Shown here one piece after another: positions 52,416-61,897 of a stretch of 64,000 nt of DNA (the stretch's first letter is position 1; each line of letters opens with the position of its first letter). The DNA is from Bacillus_BD sp963708895 (lineage in GTDB: Bacteria; Bacillota; Bacilli; Bacillales; Cytobacillaceae). A program made the translations under genes and the position numbers. The notes below the pieces were generated by a model. It was not told where the DNA came from and made no database searches. It saw nothing but the letters and a program-made list of their open reading frames with translations. The stretch covers positions 310,001 through 374,000 of the forward strand of contig CAVPUE010000002.1 in assembly GCA_963708895.1 (NCBI GenBank), read 5' to 3'.

Positions 52416-53141
52416 GTGACTTTAATCTATGCCCACCGTGGCTACTCTGCCAAATACCCCGAAAACACGATGTTGGCCTTTCAAAAGGCGGAAGAAGCGG
52501 GAGCAGATGGAATTGAACTTGATGTTCAACTAACAAAAGACGGTGAGGTAGTCGTCATCCATGATGAAAAAGTAAATCGAACAACAAATGGAAAAGGCTA
52601 TGTTAAAGATTTATCCTACAATGAACTAAAGAGATTAGATGCAGGTTACCAAATCAAAACAATTATAAAAAAACAACCTATTCCCTCTTTAAAAGAAGTG
52701 CTGGAATGGATGACAACCAATGAAATCATTTGTAATATTGAACTGAAAAACAATGTATTTCCGTATGAAGGAATGGAAGAAAAGGTTATTGAATTAGTTA
52801 GAAAATATGGTCTACAAAATCGAATTATTATTTCTTCCTTCAATCATTATAGTATTGTGCATTCTTACCGAATAGCCCCAGAAATTGAAACGGCGCCACT
52901 TTTAGGGAATGCTGTATATATGCCATGGGTATACGCGGAAGCAATTAAAGCAAAGGGAATTCATCCGAAATATTCAGCCTATAGGGATGATATTTTGAAA
53001 AAAACATTAGATAATGGGATTGCCGTTAGACCTTATACTGTCAATAACGATAAAGATATAGAAAGACTCATTAGAATTGGATGTACCGCCCTGGTTACAG
53101 ACAATCCTGTACTTGCATTAAAGCTAAAAAAACAAGCATAG
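52416..53141 (+). CDS. yqiK: Glycerophosphodiester phosphodiesterase
   Basis: 241 residues of the GDPD TIM-barrel: HRGYSAKYPENTMLAF, ELDVQLTKDGEVVVIHDE and CNIELKN carry the catalytic His pair and metal ligands. No signal peptide, so it acts in the cytoplasm on glycerophosphodiesters. GTG 52416 has GGAGGTGG 6 nt upstream. Same place as B. subtilis yqiK. Confidence 0.93.
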   Translation: MTLIYAHRGYSAKYPENTMLAFQKAEEAGADGIELDVQLTKDGEVVVIHDEKVNRTTNGKGYVKDLSYNELKRLDAGYQIKTIIKKQPIPSLKEVLEWMTTNEIICNIELKNNVFPYEGMEEKVIELVRKYGLQNRIIISSFNHYSIVHSYRIAPEIETAPLLGNAVYMPWVYAEAIKAKGIHPKYSAYRDDILKKTLDNGIAVRPYTVNNDKDIERLIRIGCTALVTDNPVLALKLKKQA

Positions 53142-53172
53142 GAAATAGAAATCATCCTATGCTTGTTTTTTT
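53127..53172. terminator. Bidirectional terminator
   Basis: AAAAACAAGCATAGGA and TCCTATGCTTGTTTTTTT around an 12-nt loop, between convergent genes. Confidence 0.9.
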
Positions 53173-53178
53173 CATACT

Positions 53179-53421
53179 CTACTTTTCTGCTTTTTGAAAT
53201 CGGGATTGAACTTTATTTCTTTTTCGATCGCGATGAAGAATGAAACCTGCAATAAATCCGACTCCGAAAATGACCATCAATAAACCAATTATGAACTGTA
53301 ACCATAGATAAGGAAGGGGTGCATGTAAAATTCCAAAAACCATATCCCTCATTAACTTAACTCCATATGCAGCGAAAACACCAGGTATGACCATGATCAT
53401 GAGTGCAATAATTCTAATCAT
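53179..53421 (-). CDS. yqzF: DUF2627 small membrane protein
   Basis: 80 residues with two helices (IIALMIMVIPGVFAAYGVKLMRD; YLWLQFIIGLLMVIFGVGFIAGF). ATG 53421 has AAGGGAA about 8 nt upstream; the longer frame to 53505 has none. Matches B. subtilis YqzF in length and place. Function unknown. Confidence 0.88.
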   Translation of the reverse strand: MIRIIALMIMVIPGVFAAYGVKLMRDMVFGILHAPLPYLWLQFIIGLLMVIFGVGFIAGFILHRDRKRNKVQSRFQKAEK

Positions 53422-53553
53422 AAAAAGGTTCCCTTCGTGAATATTTAATTTCAATAAAAGATAAGACAAACTTAATATTAAAAATCTTCCGTTAATAAAA
53501 ATCATAAATCATAAAGGATATTTGTCAAGAAATAAAATAAACATTACAATAGG

Positions 53554-53573
53554 TTCATGAATTATTTTTCATT
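53554..53573. promoter_or_regulatory. BkdR-like inverted repeat upstream of bkdR
   Basis: TTCATGAATTATTTTTCATT repeats the CATGAA/TTCAT half-sites seen twice upstream of the sigma-54 promoter of the bkd operon, here 47 bp before bkdR. Confidence 0.4.
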
Positions 53574-53619
53574 TGTGTTAAAATAGCATGAAAGTAATTG
53601 CATAGAAAGGGAGATTTTT

Positions 53620-55671
53620 ATGCAAACGGTTATGATTGTTGGTGCAGGAAAACGTGGAATGGCCATGATTCAAATCATTCAGGATTCCATCATGTTGGAT
53701 GTAAAAGCAGTAATTGATTTAAAAGAAGAGGCTCCAGGGATATTGTGGGCGAAAGAGCGAGGGATTGAGACGGCATCTGATTGGCGCCCATTTATTAAGG
53801 AAAAAGTAGATATAATCATTGAAGTAACCGGAAACCAAGAGGTATACCGTGAAATTAGACAAGCAAGTGGAAAAGAAAGCGTCTTAATTCCAACAAGTGT
53901 TGCTTACATGCTCATTAAACTATTTAATGATAAGGAAAAACTCATCAGCAAAATTCAAAAAGAAACTTATAAATATAATCTTATCTTTAATTCTATTGAC
54001 GATGGAATGGTGGTCATTAACAATGATGAAAATGTCATTCTTTTAAATAAAAGTGCTGAAAGAATGATTGGCATTAAGATGGAAGATGCCCTTGGAAAAA
54101 GGATTTCGACCATCATTCCAAACGGGATGTTGCCAAGGGTTTTAAGAACAAGAACGATTGAAAGCAATCAAGAGGTTATCTTAGAAAATGATCTAAAAGT
54201 AATTAGTACAAGAATCCCGATTATTGAAAATAACGGGCTATTAATAGGAGCTTTTTCCGTTTTCAAGGATATATCAGAGGCTGTTCATATGGCTGAACAA
54301 ATAACGGATTTAAAAGAAATTGAAACGAAGCTAAAGGCAATCTTTTACTCCAGTGATGAGGCCATTTCTGTTGTAGATGAAGAAGGCATTGGAATTATGA
54401 TTAATCCTGCTTATACAAGGATTACTGGGCTAACGGAAAATCAGGTGATTGGAAAGCCTGCAACAACAGATATCGCAGTCGGTGAAAGCGTACATATGAA
54501 AGTGTTAAAAACACGAAGGGCTGTTCGAGGAGTGGCAATGCTCGTAGGACCTAATAAAAAGGAAGTCGTTGTTAATGGGGCACCTGTGATTGTTGATGGC
54601 AAATTAAAGGGAAGTGTAGGGATTATTCGAGATGTCTCTGAGTTGAAAAACTTAAATAGAGAATTACACCGGGCAAAACAAATGATTCGAACATTAGAAG
54701 CTAAATACTCCTTTGAAGACATTATTGGAAGCTCTGAAGTGATGAAGATTGCGATTGAACAAGCAAAGTTGGCTGCAAAAACCCCTGCGACGATTCTTTT
54801 GCGTGGCGAGTCTGGAACAGGTAAAGAGCTTTTTGCCCATGCGATTCATAATGGCAGTGATCGCAAATTTAATAAATTCATCCGTGTTAACTGTGCGTCA
54901 TTAAGTGAGACTTTATTAGAAAGCGAACTTTTTGGTTATGAAGATGGAGCCTTTACAGGAGCTAAACGGGGTGGGAAAAAGGGTCTCTTCGAAGAAGCTG
55001 ATAATGGCAGTATTTTTTTGGATGAAATCGGAGAATTGTCTTTAAGTACACAAGTGAAACTGTTAAGGGTGCTTCAAGAAAGTGAAATCACTAGGGTTGG
55101 TGGAACTCAGTCTATCCCATTAAATGTTCGAATCATTGCAGCTACCAATGTTCATTTAGAAAAGGCAATGGTTGATGGCAAATTCCGTGAGGATCTGTAT
55201 TATCGTCTAAATCAAATGCCAATCTTTATTCCACCATTACGAAAAAGAAAAGGGGATTTGAAACCGCTGTGCATCCGCTTGATTGAGAAGATCAATCAAG
55301 AATATGGACGAAATGTAGAAGGAGTTACAAAAAAAGCACTATCTCGCCTTGAAAAGTATGATTGGCCGGGAAATATTCGAGAGTTGGATAACATGATTCG
55401 AAGAGCGATTATTTTTATGAACTATAATGAAACGTTTATTGATGCAGAGCACCTAGTCGATTCAAGTTCAGAAGTTGAAAGTACCGCCATCATTCCTTCA
55501 GAAGGAACGTTAACAGAACGAATCGAGGAATATGAAAAATTAATCATCGAGAAAACATTAGCAAAAAATAATGGAAACAAAACAAAGAGTGCCAAGGAAT
55601 TGGGTTTGTCGATAAGGAATTTGTATTATAAACTTGAAAAATATAATCTTGCAAATAGTAGCATGAAATAA
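53620..55671 (+). CDS. bkdR: Sigma-54-dependent activator BkdR
   Basis: 683 residues. N-terminal Rossmann-like segment (IVGAGKRGMAMIQII), two PAS-like domains (about 125-225 and 235-340), AAA+ domain with GESGTGKELFAHAIH, the sigma-54 contact loop GAFTGAKRGG and FLDEIGELSL, and a Fis-type helix-turn-helix at the end (NKTKSAKELGLSIRNLYYKL). Activates the bkd operon that follows. Confidence 0.95.
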   Translation: MQTVMIVGAGKRGMAMIQIIQDSIMLDVKAVIDLKEEAPGILWAKERGIETASDWRPFIKEKVDIIIEVTGNQEVYREIRQASGKESVLIPTSVAYMLIKLFNDKEKLISKIQKETYKYNLIFNSIDDGMVVINNDENVILLNKSAERMIGIKMEDALGKRISTIIPNGMLPRVLRTRTIESNQEVILENDLKVISTRIPIIENNGLLIGAFSVFKDISEAVHMAEQITDLKEIETKLKAIFYSSDEAISVVDEEGIGIMINPAYTRITGLTENQVIGKPATTDIAVGESVHMKVLKTRRAVRGVAMLVGPNKKEVVVNGAPVIVDGKLKGSVGIIRDVSELKNLNRELHRAKQMIRTLEAKYSFEDIIGSSEVMKIAIEQAKLAAKTPATILLRGESGTGKELFAHAIHNGSDRKFNKFIRVNCASLSETLLESELFGYEDGAFTGAKRGGKKGLFEEADNGSIFLDEIGELSLSTQVKLLRVLQESEITRVGGTQSIPLNVRIIAATNVHLEKAMVDGKFREDLYYRLNQMPIFIPPLRKRKGDLKPLCIRLIEKINQEYGRNVEGVTKKALSRLEKYDWPGNIRELDNMIRRAIIFMNYNETFIDAEHLVDSSSEVESTAIIPSEGTLTERIEEYEKLIIEKTLAKNNGNKTKSAKELGLSIRNLYYKLEKYNLANSSMK

Positions 55672-55711
55672 TTTTCATGATTATGCAAAAAACTTCATGC
55701 TAAAGCATGAA
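55662..55711. promoter_or_regulatory. Two inverted repeats, presumed BkdR activator sites
   Basis: CATGAAA-N4-TTTCATG at 55662-55679 (overlapping the bkdR stop) and TTCATGC-N4-GCATGAA at 55694-55711. Their centres are about 32 bp apart (three helical turns), just upstream of the -24/-12 promoter, a typical enhancer layout. Confidence 0.65.
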
Positions 55712-55728
55712 AAGAGGGCTGTTTTCTA

Positions 55729-55745
55729 TTGGCACGATATTTGCA
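55729..55745 (+). promoter_or_regulatory. Sigma-54 (SigL) promoter of the bkd operon
   Basis: TTGGCAC-N5-TTGCA matches the -24/-12 consensus fully, 36 bp before the first gene. Confidence 0.95.
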
Positions 55746-55780
55746 TACTAAAATAAGTATCCATTGTAGGAGGTGTAAAA

Positions 55781-56923
55781 ATGCACCAAAACAAGTATCG
55801 AATTCTAACGATTAATCCTGGGTCTACTTTTACGAAATTGGCGATGTTTGAAAATGAAATATCAATTTGGGAAAAAAATATCAAGCATGATATTGAAATT
55901 ACGGATTCTTATACACATATTATCGAGCAATTAGAGCTTAGAAAAAAGGAAATTCTCAAGTCTTTACATAATGAAGGGATCAATCTTTCAAGATTTGATG
56001 CTGTCTCTGCTAGAGGTGGATTACTTAGACCGATACAAGGTGGAACCTATTTAGTGAATGACGTGATGCTAGCTGATTTACGTGCAGGTTATGCTGGGGA
56101 GCATGCTTCGAATCTAGGAGGAATCCTTGCCCATGAAATTGCCACAGGTCTTAATATTCCAAGCTATATTGTTGACCCTGTAGTCGTAGATGAATTAGCG
56201 GATATTGCAAGAATATCAGGGCTTCCGATTATTGAAAGAAAAAGTATTTTTCATGCATTAAATCATAAAGCTGTTGCTTACCGCGTAGCAAAAGAGTTGG
56301 GTAAACGATATGAAGAGATCAATGTCATTGTCGCCCACTTAGGTGGGGGAATTACCATCGGAGCCCATCAATTAGGTAAAGTAGTTGATGTGAATAATGG
56401 CTTAGATGGGGATGGTCCACTTTGCCCTGAACGTGCAGGTACCGTACCTGTAGGAGATTTAGTTGACCTCTGTTTCTCTGGAGAATATTCAAAAGAGGAC
56501 ATCATGAAATTACTTGTCGGTAAAGGTGGTTTGATTGGTTACTTGGATACAAACCAACCAAATGAAATTGAGAAAATGATCGACAGTGGTGATGAAAAAG
56601 CAAAACTCGTTTACTTTGCGATGGCTTATCAAATCGCAAAGGAAATTGGAGCGGCAAGTACGGTGCTAGCTGGAGAAGTTGAGGCGATTATTTTAACTGG
56701 TGAACTTGCTTATCAAAAAAAATTAACAAATGAAATAACGAATAAAGTGGATTGGATCGCTGATGTTTATATCCACCCCGGGGAAAATGATTTATTGGCA
56801 TTAGCAGAAGGTGCCTTACGAGTATTACGTGGTGAAGAAAAAGTGAAAGAGTATCCAAAAGGAAATTGGAAAGACAACGATCTCATAAAGGACATCTACC
56901 CAAATAACGACAAAGACGATTAA
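55781..56923 (+). CDS. buk: Butyrate (branched-chain acyl) kinase
   Basis: 380 residues of the acetokinase family: ILTINPGSTFTKLAMFE, SARGGLLRPIQGGTY and VAHLGGGITIGAHQ are the phosphate-binding blocks. It makes ATP from acyl phosphates. It is first in the operon; ptb and bcd, found before buk in B. subtilis, are absent, so the acyl-phosphate partner must be elsewhere. Confidence 0.95.
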   Translation: MHQNKYRILTINPGSTFTKLAMFENEISIWEKNIKHDIEITDSYTHIIEQLELRKKEILKSLHNEGINLSRFDAVSARGGLLRPIQGGTYLVNDVMLADLRAGYAGEHASNLGGILAHEIATGLNIPSYIVDPVVVDELADIARISGLPIIERKSIFHALNHKAVAYRVAKELGKRYEEINVIVAHLGGGITIGAHQLGKVVDVNNGLDGDGPLCPERAGTVPVGDLVDLCFSGEYSKEDIMKLLVGKGGLIGYLDTNQPNEIEKMIDSGDEKAKLVYFAMAYQIAKEIGAASTVLAGEVEAIILTGELAYQKKLTNEITNKVDWIADVYIHPGENDLLALAEGALRVLRGEEKVKEYPKGNWKDNDLIKDIYPNNDKDD

Positions 56924-56950
56924 ACCTTATATAAGGTAGGAGGGATTTTT

Positions 56951-58369
56951 TTGGCTAAAGAATATGACCTGGTCATACTAGGTGGTGGTACGGGTGGGTA
57001 TGTAGCAGCAATCCGTGCAGCACAGCTTGGATTAAAGACAGCGATTGTAGAAAAGGAAAAACTAGGTGGAACATGTCTTCATAAAGGCTGCATCCCTTCA
57101 AAGGCATTACTTCGCAGTGCTGAAGTATACTCGACCATGAAGCGAAGTGAAGAATTTGGTGTACTTTCAAAAGAGGTTTCACTAAATTTTACAAAGGTAC
57201 AAGAGCGAAAGAGTGCAATTGTTGAACAACTTCATAAAGGTGTTCAATATTTAATGAAAAAAGGAAAAATTGATGTTTTCGGGGGAATCGGACGTATTTT
57301 AGGTCCTTCGATTTTTTCTCCGCTTCCAGGTACGATTTCAGTTGAAATGAATGACGGAACAGAAAATGAAATGCTGATTCCAAAGAATTTGATTATTGCA
57401 ACCGGATCAAGACCGAAAACATTTAATCTTGATATTGATGGTCAATATGTTCTGACTTCAGATGAGGCATTAACAATGGAAGAATTACCAAAGTCGATGA
57501 TCATTATTGGTGGAGGCGTAATTGGGGTTGAGTGGGCATCGATGTTAGCGGATTTTGATGTAGAAGTAACCATTTTGGAGTATGCAGATACCATTCTTCC
57601 TATGGAAGATAAGGAAATATCGAAAGAAATGCAAAGACTTCTGGAGAAAAAGGGTCTGAAGATTTATAGGGGTGCCAAAGTACTGCCAGAGTCGCTTCAA
57701 AAGGACAAAAACGTTTCGATCGACGCTGAAATAAATGGTGAAGTTAAAACGTTTCATGCTGAAAAACTTCTAGTTACCGTAGGAAGACAGGCAAATATAG
57801 AAGGATTTGGATTAGATAATACAGGAATAGAGGTTGAACGGGATTATATTTTGACAAATGAATACTACCAAACGAAAGAATCACATATTTATGCAATCGG
57901 TGATTGTATTGGCAACCTTCAACTTGCCCATGTTGCCTCGCATGAAGGAATTGTAGCGGTTGAGCACATAGCTGGATTGAATCCATTACCAATCGATTAT
58001 ACTTCCATTTCTACTTGTATTTATAGTAATCCAGAAGCAGCAAAAGTAGGATTAACAGAAGCAGAAGCAGCCCGAAAAGGCTACAAAGTGAAAGTAGGAA
58101 AGTTTTCTTTCCGTGCAATCGGAAAAGCGCTTGTCTATGGCGAAAGTGATGGATTTGTCAAAATCGTGGTAGATGAAGCAACAAATGATTTATTAGGTGT
58201 TCATATGATTGGCCCACATGTAACAGAATTAATCTCAGAAACAGGTCTTGCCAAAGTGCTAGATGCTACACCATGGGAGGTAGCGCAAACGATTCATCCC
58301 CATCCAAGTCTTTCTGAGGCGATCGGGGAAGCCGCTTTAGCTGTTGATGGCAAAGCAATCCATGGGTGA
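56951..58369 (+). CDS. lpdV: Dihydrolipoyl dehydrogenase (E3) of the branched-chain complex
   Basis: 472 residues. FAD site GGGTGGYVAAIRAAQ, redox disulfide GGTCLHKGCIPSK, NAD site IGGGVIGVEWA and the C-terminal HPHPSLSEA with the His-Glu pair. TTG 56951 follows AGGAGGG. Reoxidises lipoate on BkdB. Confidence 0.96.
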   Translation: MAKEYDLVILGGGTGGYVAAIRAAQLGLKTAIVEKEKLGGTCLHKGCIPSKALLRSAEVYSTMKRSEEFGVLSKEVSLNFTKVQERKSAIVEQLHKGVQYLMKKGKIDVFGGIGRILGPSIFSPLPGTISVEMNDGTENEMLIPKNLIIATGSRPKTFNLDIDGQYVLTSDEALTMEELPKSMIIIGGGVIGVEWASMLADFDVEVTILEYADTILPMEDKEISKEMQRLLEKKGLKIYRGAKVLPESLQKDKNVSIDAEINGEVKTFHAEKLLVTVGRQANIEGFGLDNTGIEVERDYILTNEYYQTKESHIYAIGDCIGNLQLAHVASHEGIVAVEHIAGLNPLPIDYTSISTCIYSNPEAAKVGLTEAEAARKGYKVKVGKFSFRAIGKALVYGESDGFVKIVVDEATNDLLGVHMIGPHVTELISETGLAKVLDATPWEVAQTIHPHPSLSEAIGEAALAVDGKAIHG

Positions 58370-58412
58370 AAAATGAGCATATATAAAAATTGAGATTTTA
58401 GGAGGAACGAAT

Positions 58413-59417
58413 ATGATGGAAAATCGTCATCATGCATTAGGTTTAAGTGATGAACAGGTATTGGAAATGTATGAAACGATGCTATTATCGAGGAAACTAG
58501 ATGAACGATTATGGCTATTAAATCGCGCAGGAAAGATTCCGTTTGTCGTTTCTTGTCAAGGACAAGAAGCTGCACAAGTAGGGGCTGCTTTTGCTTTGAA
58601 TCGCAAAGAAGATTATGTTCTTCCTTATTATCGTGATTTAGGGGTTGTCCTTGCATTTGGCATGACAGCAAGGGATCTTATGCTATCCAATTTTGCGAAA
58701 GCAGAAGATCCAAACTCAGGTGGTAGACAAATGCCAGGTCACTTTGGACAAAAGAAAAATCGAATTGTTACAGGTTCTTCCCCTGTGACGACTCAAGTTC
58801 CCCATGCGGTTGGAATCGCCCTTGGTGCAAGAATGGCTGGAGAAAATATCGTATCATTTGTTACGTTTGGAGAAGGTTCATCAAACCAAGGGGATTTCCA
58901 TGAAGGTGCCAACTTTGCGAGTGTACATAAACTTCCCGTTATTTTTATGTGTGAAAATAATAAATATGCTATTTCTGTTCCAATCAGTAAACAAGTGGCA
59001 TGTGAAAAAATCTCTGATCGAGCTATTGGCTATGGAATGCCAGGAGTTACAGTTGATGGAAATGATCCATTAGCCGTTTATGAAGTAGTAAAAGAAGCGG
59101 CAGAGAGGGGAAGACGTGGAGAAGGACCTACATTAATTGAAACAATATGTAATCGGATGACTCCACATTCTTCAGATGATGATGATCGTACCTATAAAAC
59201 AGAAGAAGAAATAGTAGAAGGGAAAAAGAATGATCCTTTAATTTCCTTTTTGGCTTATTTAAAAGAAGTCGGAACATTGGATGAAGGGACAGAAAAGGTA
59301 ATCAATGAACGTGTGAGAGTAATCGTTGATGAAGCCACAGATTATGCTGAAAAGGCACCATTTGCTGAACCTGAGCACGTCTATAAATACGTATATGAAG
59401 AAGATGAGGTGAGATAA
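58413..59417 (+). CDS. bkdAA: Branched-chain 2-oxoacid dehydrogenase E1 alpha
   Basis: 334 residues. Thiamine diphosphate motif GEGSSNQGDFHEGANFASVHKLPVIFMCENN and the phosphorylation-loop-like region THSSDDDDRTY. Decarboxylates branched 2-oxoacids with BkdAB. GGAGGA precedes ATG 58413. Confidence 0.96.
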   Translation: MMENRHHALGLSDEQVLEMYETMLLSRKLDERLWLLNRAGKIPFVVSCQGQEAAQVGAAFALNRKEDYVLPYYRDLGVVLAFGMTARDLMLSNFAKAEDPNSGGRQMPGHFGQKKNRIVTGSSPVTTQVPHAVGIALGARMAGENIVSFVTFGEGSSNQGDFHEGANFASVHKLPVIFMCENNKYAISVPISKQVACEKISDRAIGYGMPGVTVDGNDPLAVYEVVKEAAERGRRGEGPTLIETICNRMTPHSSDDDDRTYKTEEEIVEGKKNDPLISFLAYLKEVGTLDEGTEKVINERVRVIVDEATDYAEKAPFAEPEHVYKYVYEEDEVR

Positions 59418-59419
59418 AA

Positions 59420-60403
59420 ATGGCGATCATTTCCTATATAGAAGCCGTTACACAGGCCATTCGTGAAGAGATGGAAAGAGATAGTAAAGTATTTCTGCTG
59501 GGAGAAGATGTTGGGAAAAAAGGCGGTGTTTTTAAAGCGACAGTTGGTCTTTATGAACAATTTGGTGAACATCGGGTGATTGATACACCTCTTGCTGAAT
59601 CAGCGATTGCAGGTGTCGGGATCGGTGCTGCCATGTATGGGATGCGACCGATTGCCGAAATGCAATTTGCCGATTTTATTATGCCTGCAGTCAATCAAAT
59701 TATTTCAGAAGCAGCTAAAATTCGCTACCGTTCAAACAATGATTGGACCTGCCCGATTGTGATTCGTGCTCCTTATGGTGGTGGAGTGCATGGTGCCTTG
59801 TATCATTCTCAATCCGTAGAAGCGGTTTTTGCCAACACACCGGGTTTAAAAATTGTTATGCCATCAACTCCATATGACGTCAAAGGTTTGTTGAAAGCAG
59901 CGATTCGTTCTGAAGATCCGATTTTATTTTTCGAACATAAACGTGCCTACCGATTAATTAAAGGGGAAGTACCTGAAAGTGATTATGTTCTACCTATTGG
60001 GAAAGCAGATGTCAAACGAGAAGGTGAAGATTTAACGGTTATTACTTATGGCCTTTGTGTCCATTTTGCGCTTCAAGCGGCAGAAAAATTAGCTGAGGAA
60101 GGAATATCTACTCATATTTTAGACTTACGAACGGTTTATCCACTTGATAAAGAAGCCATTATTGAGGCTGCATCCAAAACGGGTAAAGTGTTATTAGTGA
60201 CGGAAGATAATAAAGAAGGAAGTATTATTAGCGAGGTTTCCGCGATTATAGCTGAAAATTGTTTGTTTGAATTAGATGCACCGATTAAGCGTTTAGCAGG
60301 ACCGGATGTTCCGGCTATGCCTTATGCACCACAGATGGAAAAAGAATTTATGGTGACACCGGAAAAGGTAGAAAAAGCCATGCGAGAACTTGCAGAATTT
60401 TAA
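59420..60403 (+). CDS. bkdAB: Branched-chain 2-oxoacid dehydrogenase E1 beta
   Basis: 327 residues, transketolase-like: LGEDVGKKGGVFKAT, DTPLAESAIAGVGIGAA, and the C-terminal PDVPAMPYA. Two bases after bkdAA. Confidence 0.96.
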   Translation: MAIISYIEAVTQAIREEMERDSKVFLLGEDVGKKGGVFKATVGLYEQFGEHRVIDTPLAESAIAGVGIGAAMYGMRPIAEMQFADFIMPAVNQIISEAAKIRYRSNNDWTCPIVIRAPYGGGVHGALYHSQSVEAVFANTPGLKIVMPSTPYDVKGLLKAAIRSEDPILFFEHKRAYRLIKGEVPESDYVLPIGKADVKREGEDLTVITYGLCVHFALQAAEKLAEEGISTHILDLRTVYPLDKEAIIEAASKTGKVLLVTEDNKEGSIISEVSAIIAENCLFELDAPIKRLAGPDVPAMPYAPQMEKEFMVTPEKVEKAMRELAEF

Positions 60404-60429
60404 CTTCATATGTGAAAGAAGGGGATGTC

Positions 60430-61743
60430 ATGGCAATCGAAAAAATCACGATGCCACAGCTAGGTGAAAGTGTTACAGAAGGGACGATTTCTAGATGGCT
60501 TGTATCTGTGGGCGATCATGTAAATAAATATGATCCATTAGTTGAAGTCATATCAGATAAAGTAACAGCTGAAGTTCCTTCTTCGTTTACAGGGGTAATA
60601 AAAGAAATTATAGCTGATACTGATCAAACATTATTAGTGAACGAAGTCATTTGTTCGATCGAAACGGATGCAGCAACTGAAAAGAAACCTGAGGAGAATA
60701 TTGTGGAAGAAAACAAGCTTGAGGAAAAAGAGATGGTTAAGCAAGAAATGCCACCTGAAAGGACTAAAAAAATGCGTTATTCCCCAGCTGTATTAAAATT
60801 GTCACAGGAGCATGGAATTGATTTAAATCAAGTATCAGGAACAGGGTTAGATGGTCGAATTACCCGCAAGGATGTATTAAAAATCATTGAAAAAGGTGAG
60901 GTTTCAACCATTAATACCCAGCCAACAGGGATTGAAGCTGATGTGATTTCTAGTATCAATACTCAGCCAAAAGCAATTGAAACTGATGCGACTTCTAGTC
61001 ATATGCAAGCTATTTTTGTTGAAAAACAAATAGAAATAGCTGAAGGGGATATTGAAATACCTGTTAATGGAGTTAGAAAAGCAATTGCAGAGCAGATGGT
61101 GAAAAGCAAATATGAAATTCCTCATGCCTATATGATGGTTGAAGTCGATGTAACCAATCTTGTCCAATATCGGGATGGGATGAAGGAAGAATTTAAGAAA
61201 AAAGAAGGCTTTAATCTCACCTATTTTGCCTTCTTTGTAAAAGCTGTCGCACAAGCATTAAAAGAGTATCCAGGGATTAATGCGATATGGGCTGGAGATA
61301 AAATCATTCACAAAAAAGATATCAATTTAAATATTGCCGTAGCAACAGATCATGAACTTTTTACGCCAGTGATCAGAAATGCCGATGAAAAATCAATCAA
61401 AGGCATAGCTCGTGAAATTAGTGAATATGGAGTCAAAGTTCGTTCAGGGAAATTACAAGTAGATGATTTAAAAGGTGGAACATTTACGGTTAATAATACA
61501 GGGACGATTGGTTCTGTCCAATCAATGGGCATTATCAACCAGCCTCAGGCGGCTATTTTACAATGCGAGTCTATTATTAAACGACCTGTTGTGATCAATA
61601 ATATGATTGCGATCCGTGATATGGTAAATCTTTGTTTATCTCTTGATCATCGAGTACTTGATGGATTCATCTGTGGGAAGTTTATGCGTAGAGTAAAAGA
61701 GATTCTAGAAAATACATCAAAAGAGAATACCCCTATTTACTAA
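60430..61743 (+). CDS. bkdB: Dihydrolipoamide acyltransferase (E2) of the branched-chain complex
   Basis: 437 residues. One lipoyl domain (1-78, EVISDKVTAEVPS with lipoyl Lys), an E1/E3-binding domain (about 120-156, RYSPAVLKLSQEHGIDLNQVSG), a linker and the catalytic core ending in LSLDHRVLDG. ATG 60430 has GAAGGGG 5-7 nt upstream. The linker holds two near-identical 15-residue units (INTQPTGIEADVISS and INTQPKAIETDATSS). Confidence 0.96.
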   Translation: MAIEKITMPQLGESVTEGTISRWLVSVGDHVNKYDPLVEVISDKVTAEVPSSFTGVIKEIIADTDQTLLVNEVICSIETDAATEKKPEENIVEENKLEEKEMVKQEMPPERTKKMRYSPAVLKLSQEHGIDLNQVSGTGLDGRITRKDVLKIIEKGEVSTINTQPTGIEADVISSINTQPKAIETDATSSHMQAIFVEKQIEIAEGDIEIPVNGVRKAIAEQMVKSKYEIPHAYMMVEVDVTNLVQYRDGMKEEFKKKEGFNLTYFAFFVKAVAQALKEYPGINAIWAGDKIIHKKDINLNIAVATDHELFTPVIRNADEKSIKGIAREISEYGVKVRSGKLQVDDLKGGTFTVNNTGTIGSVQSMGIINQPQAAILQCESIIKRPVVINNMIAIRDMVNLCLSLDHRVLDGFICGKFMRRVKEILENTSKENTPIY

Positions 61744-61745
61744 AA

Positions 61746-61782
61746 GAACCGCTGCATTTTATTAAATGCGGCGGTTTTTTAT
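61746..61782 (+). terminator. Terminator of the bkd operon
   Basis: AACCGCTGCATTT and AAATGCGGCGGTT, 4-nt loop, one T-G pair, T run. Confidence 0.92.
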
Positions 61783-61897
61783 ATCATATATTCGCTTTTG
61801 GGTCGTAAATATAATAAGACAAGATAATTTCTAAAATGGTCTAAAACTTTCTAATGTTGATTATGTAAGGGGGGAAGCTGCCAATTGGTAGCCTATC

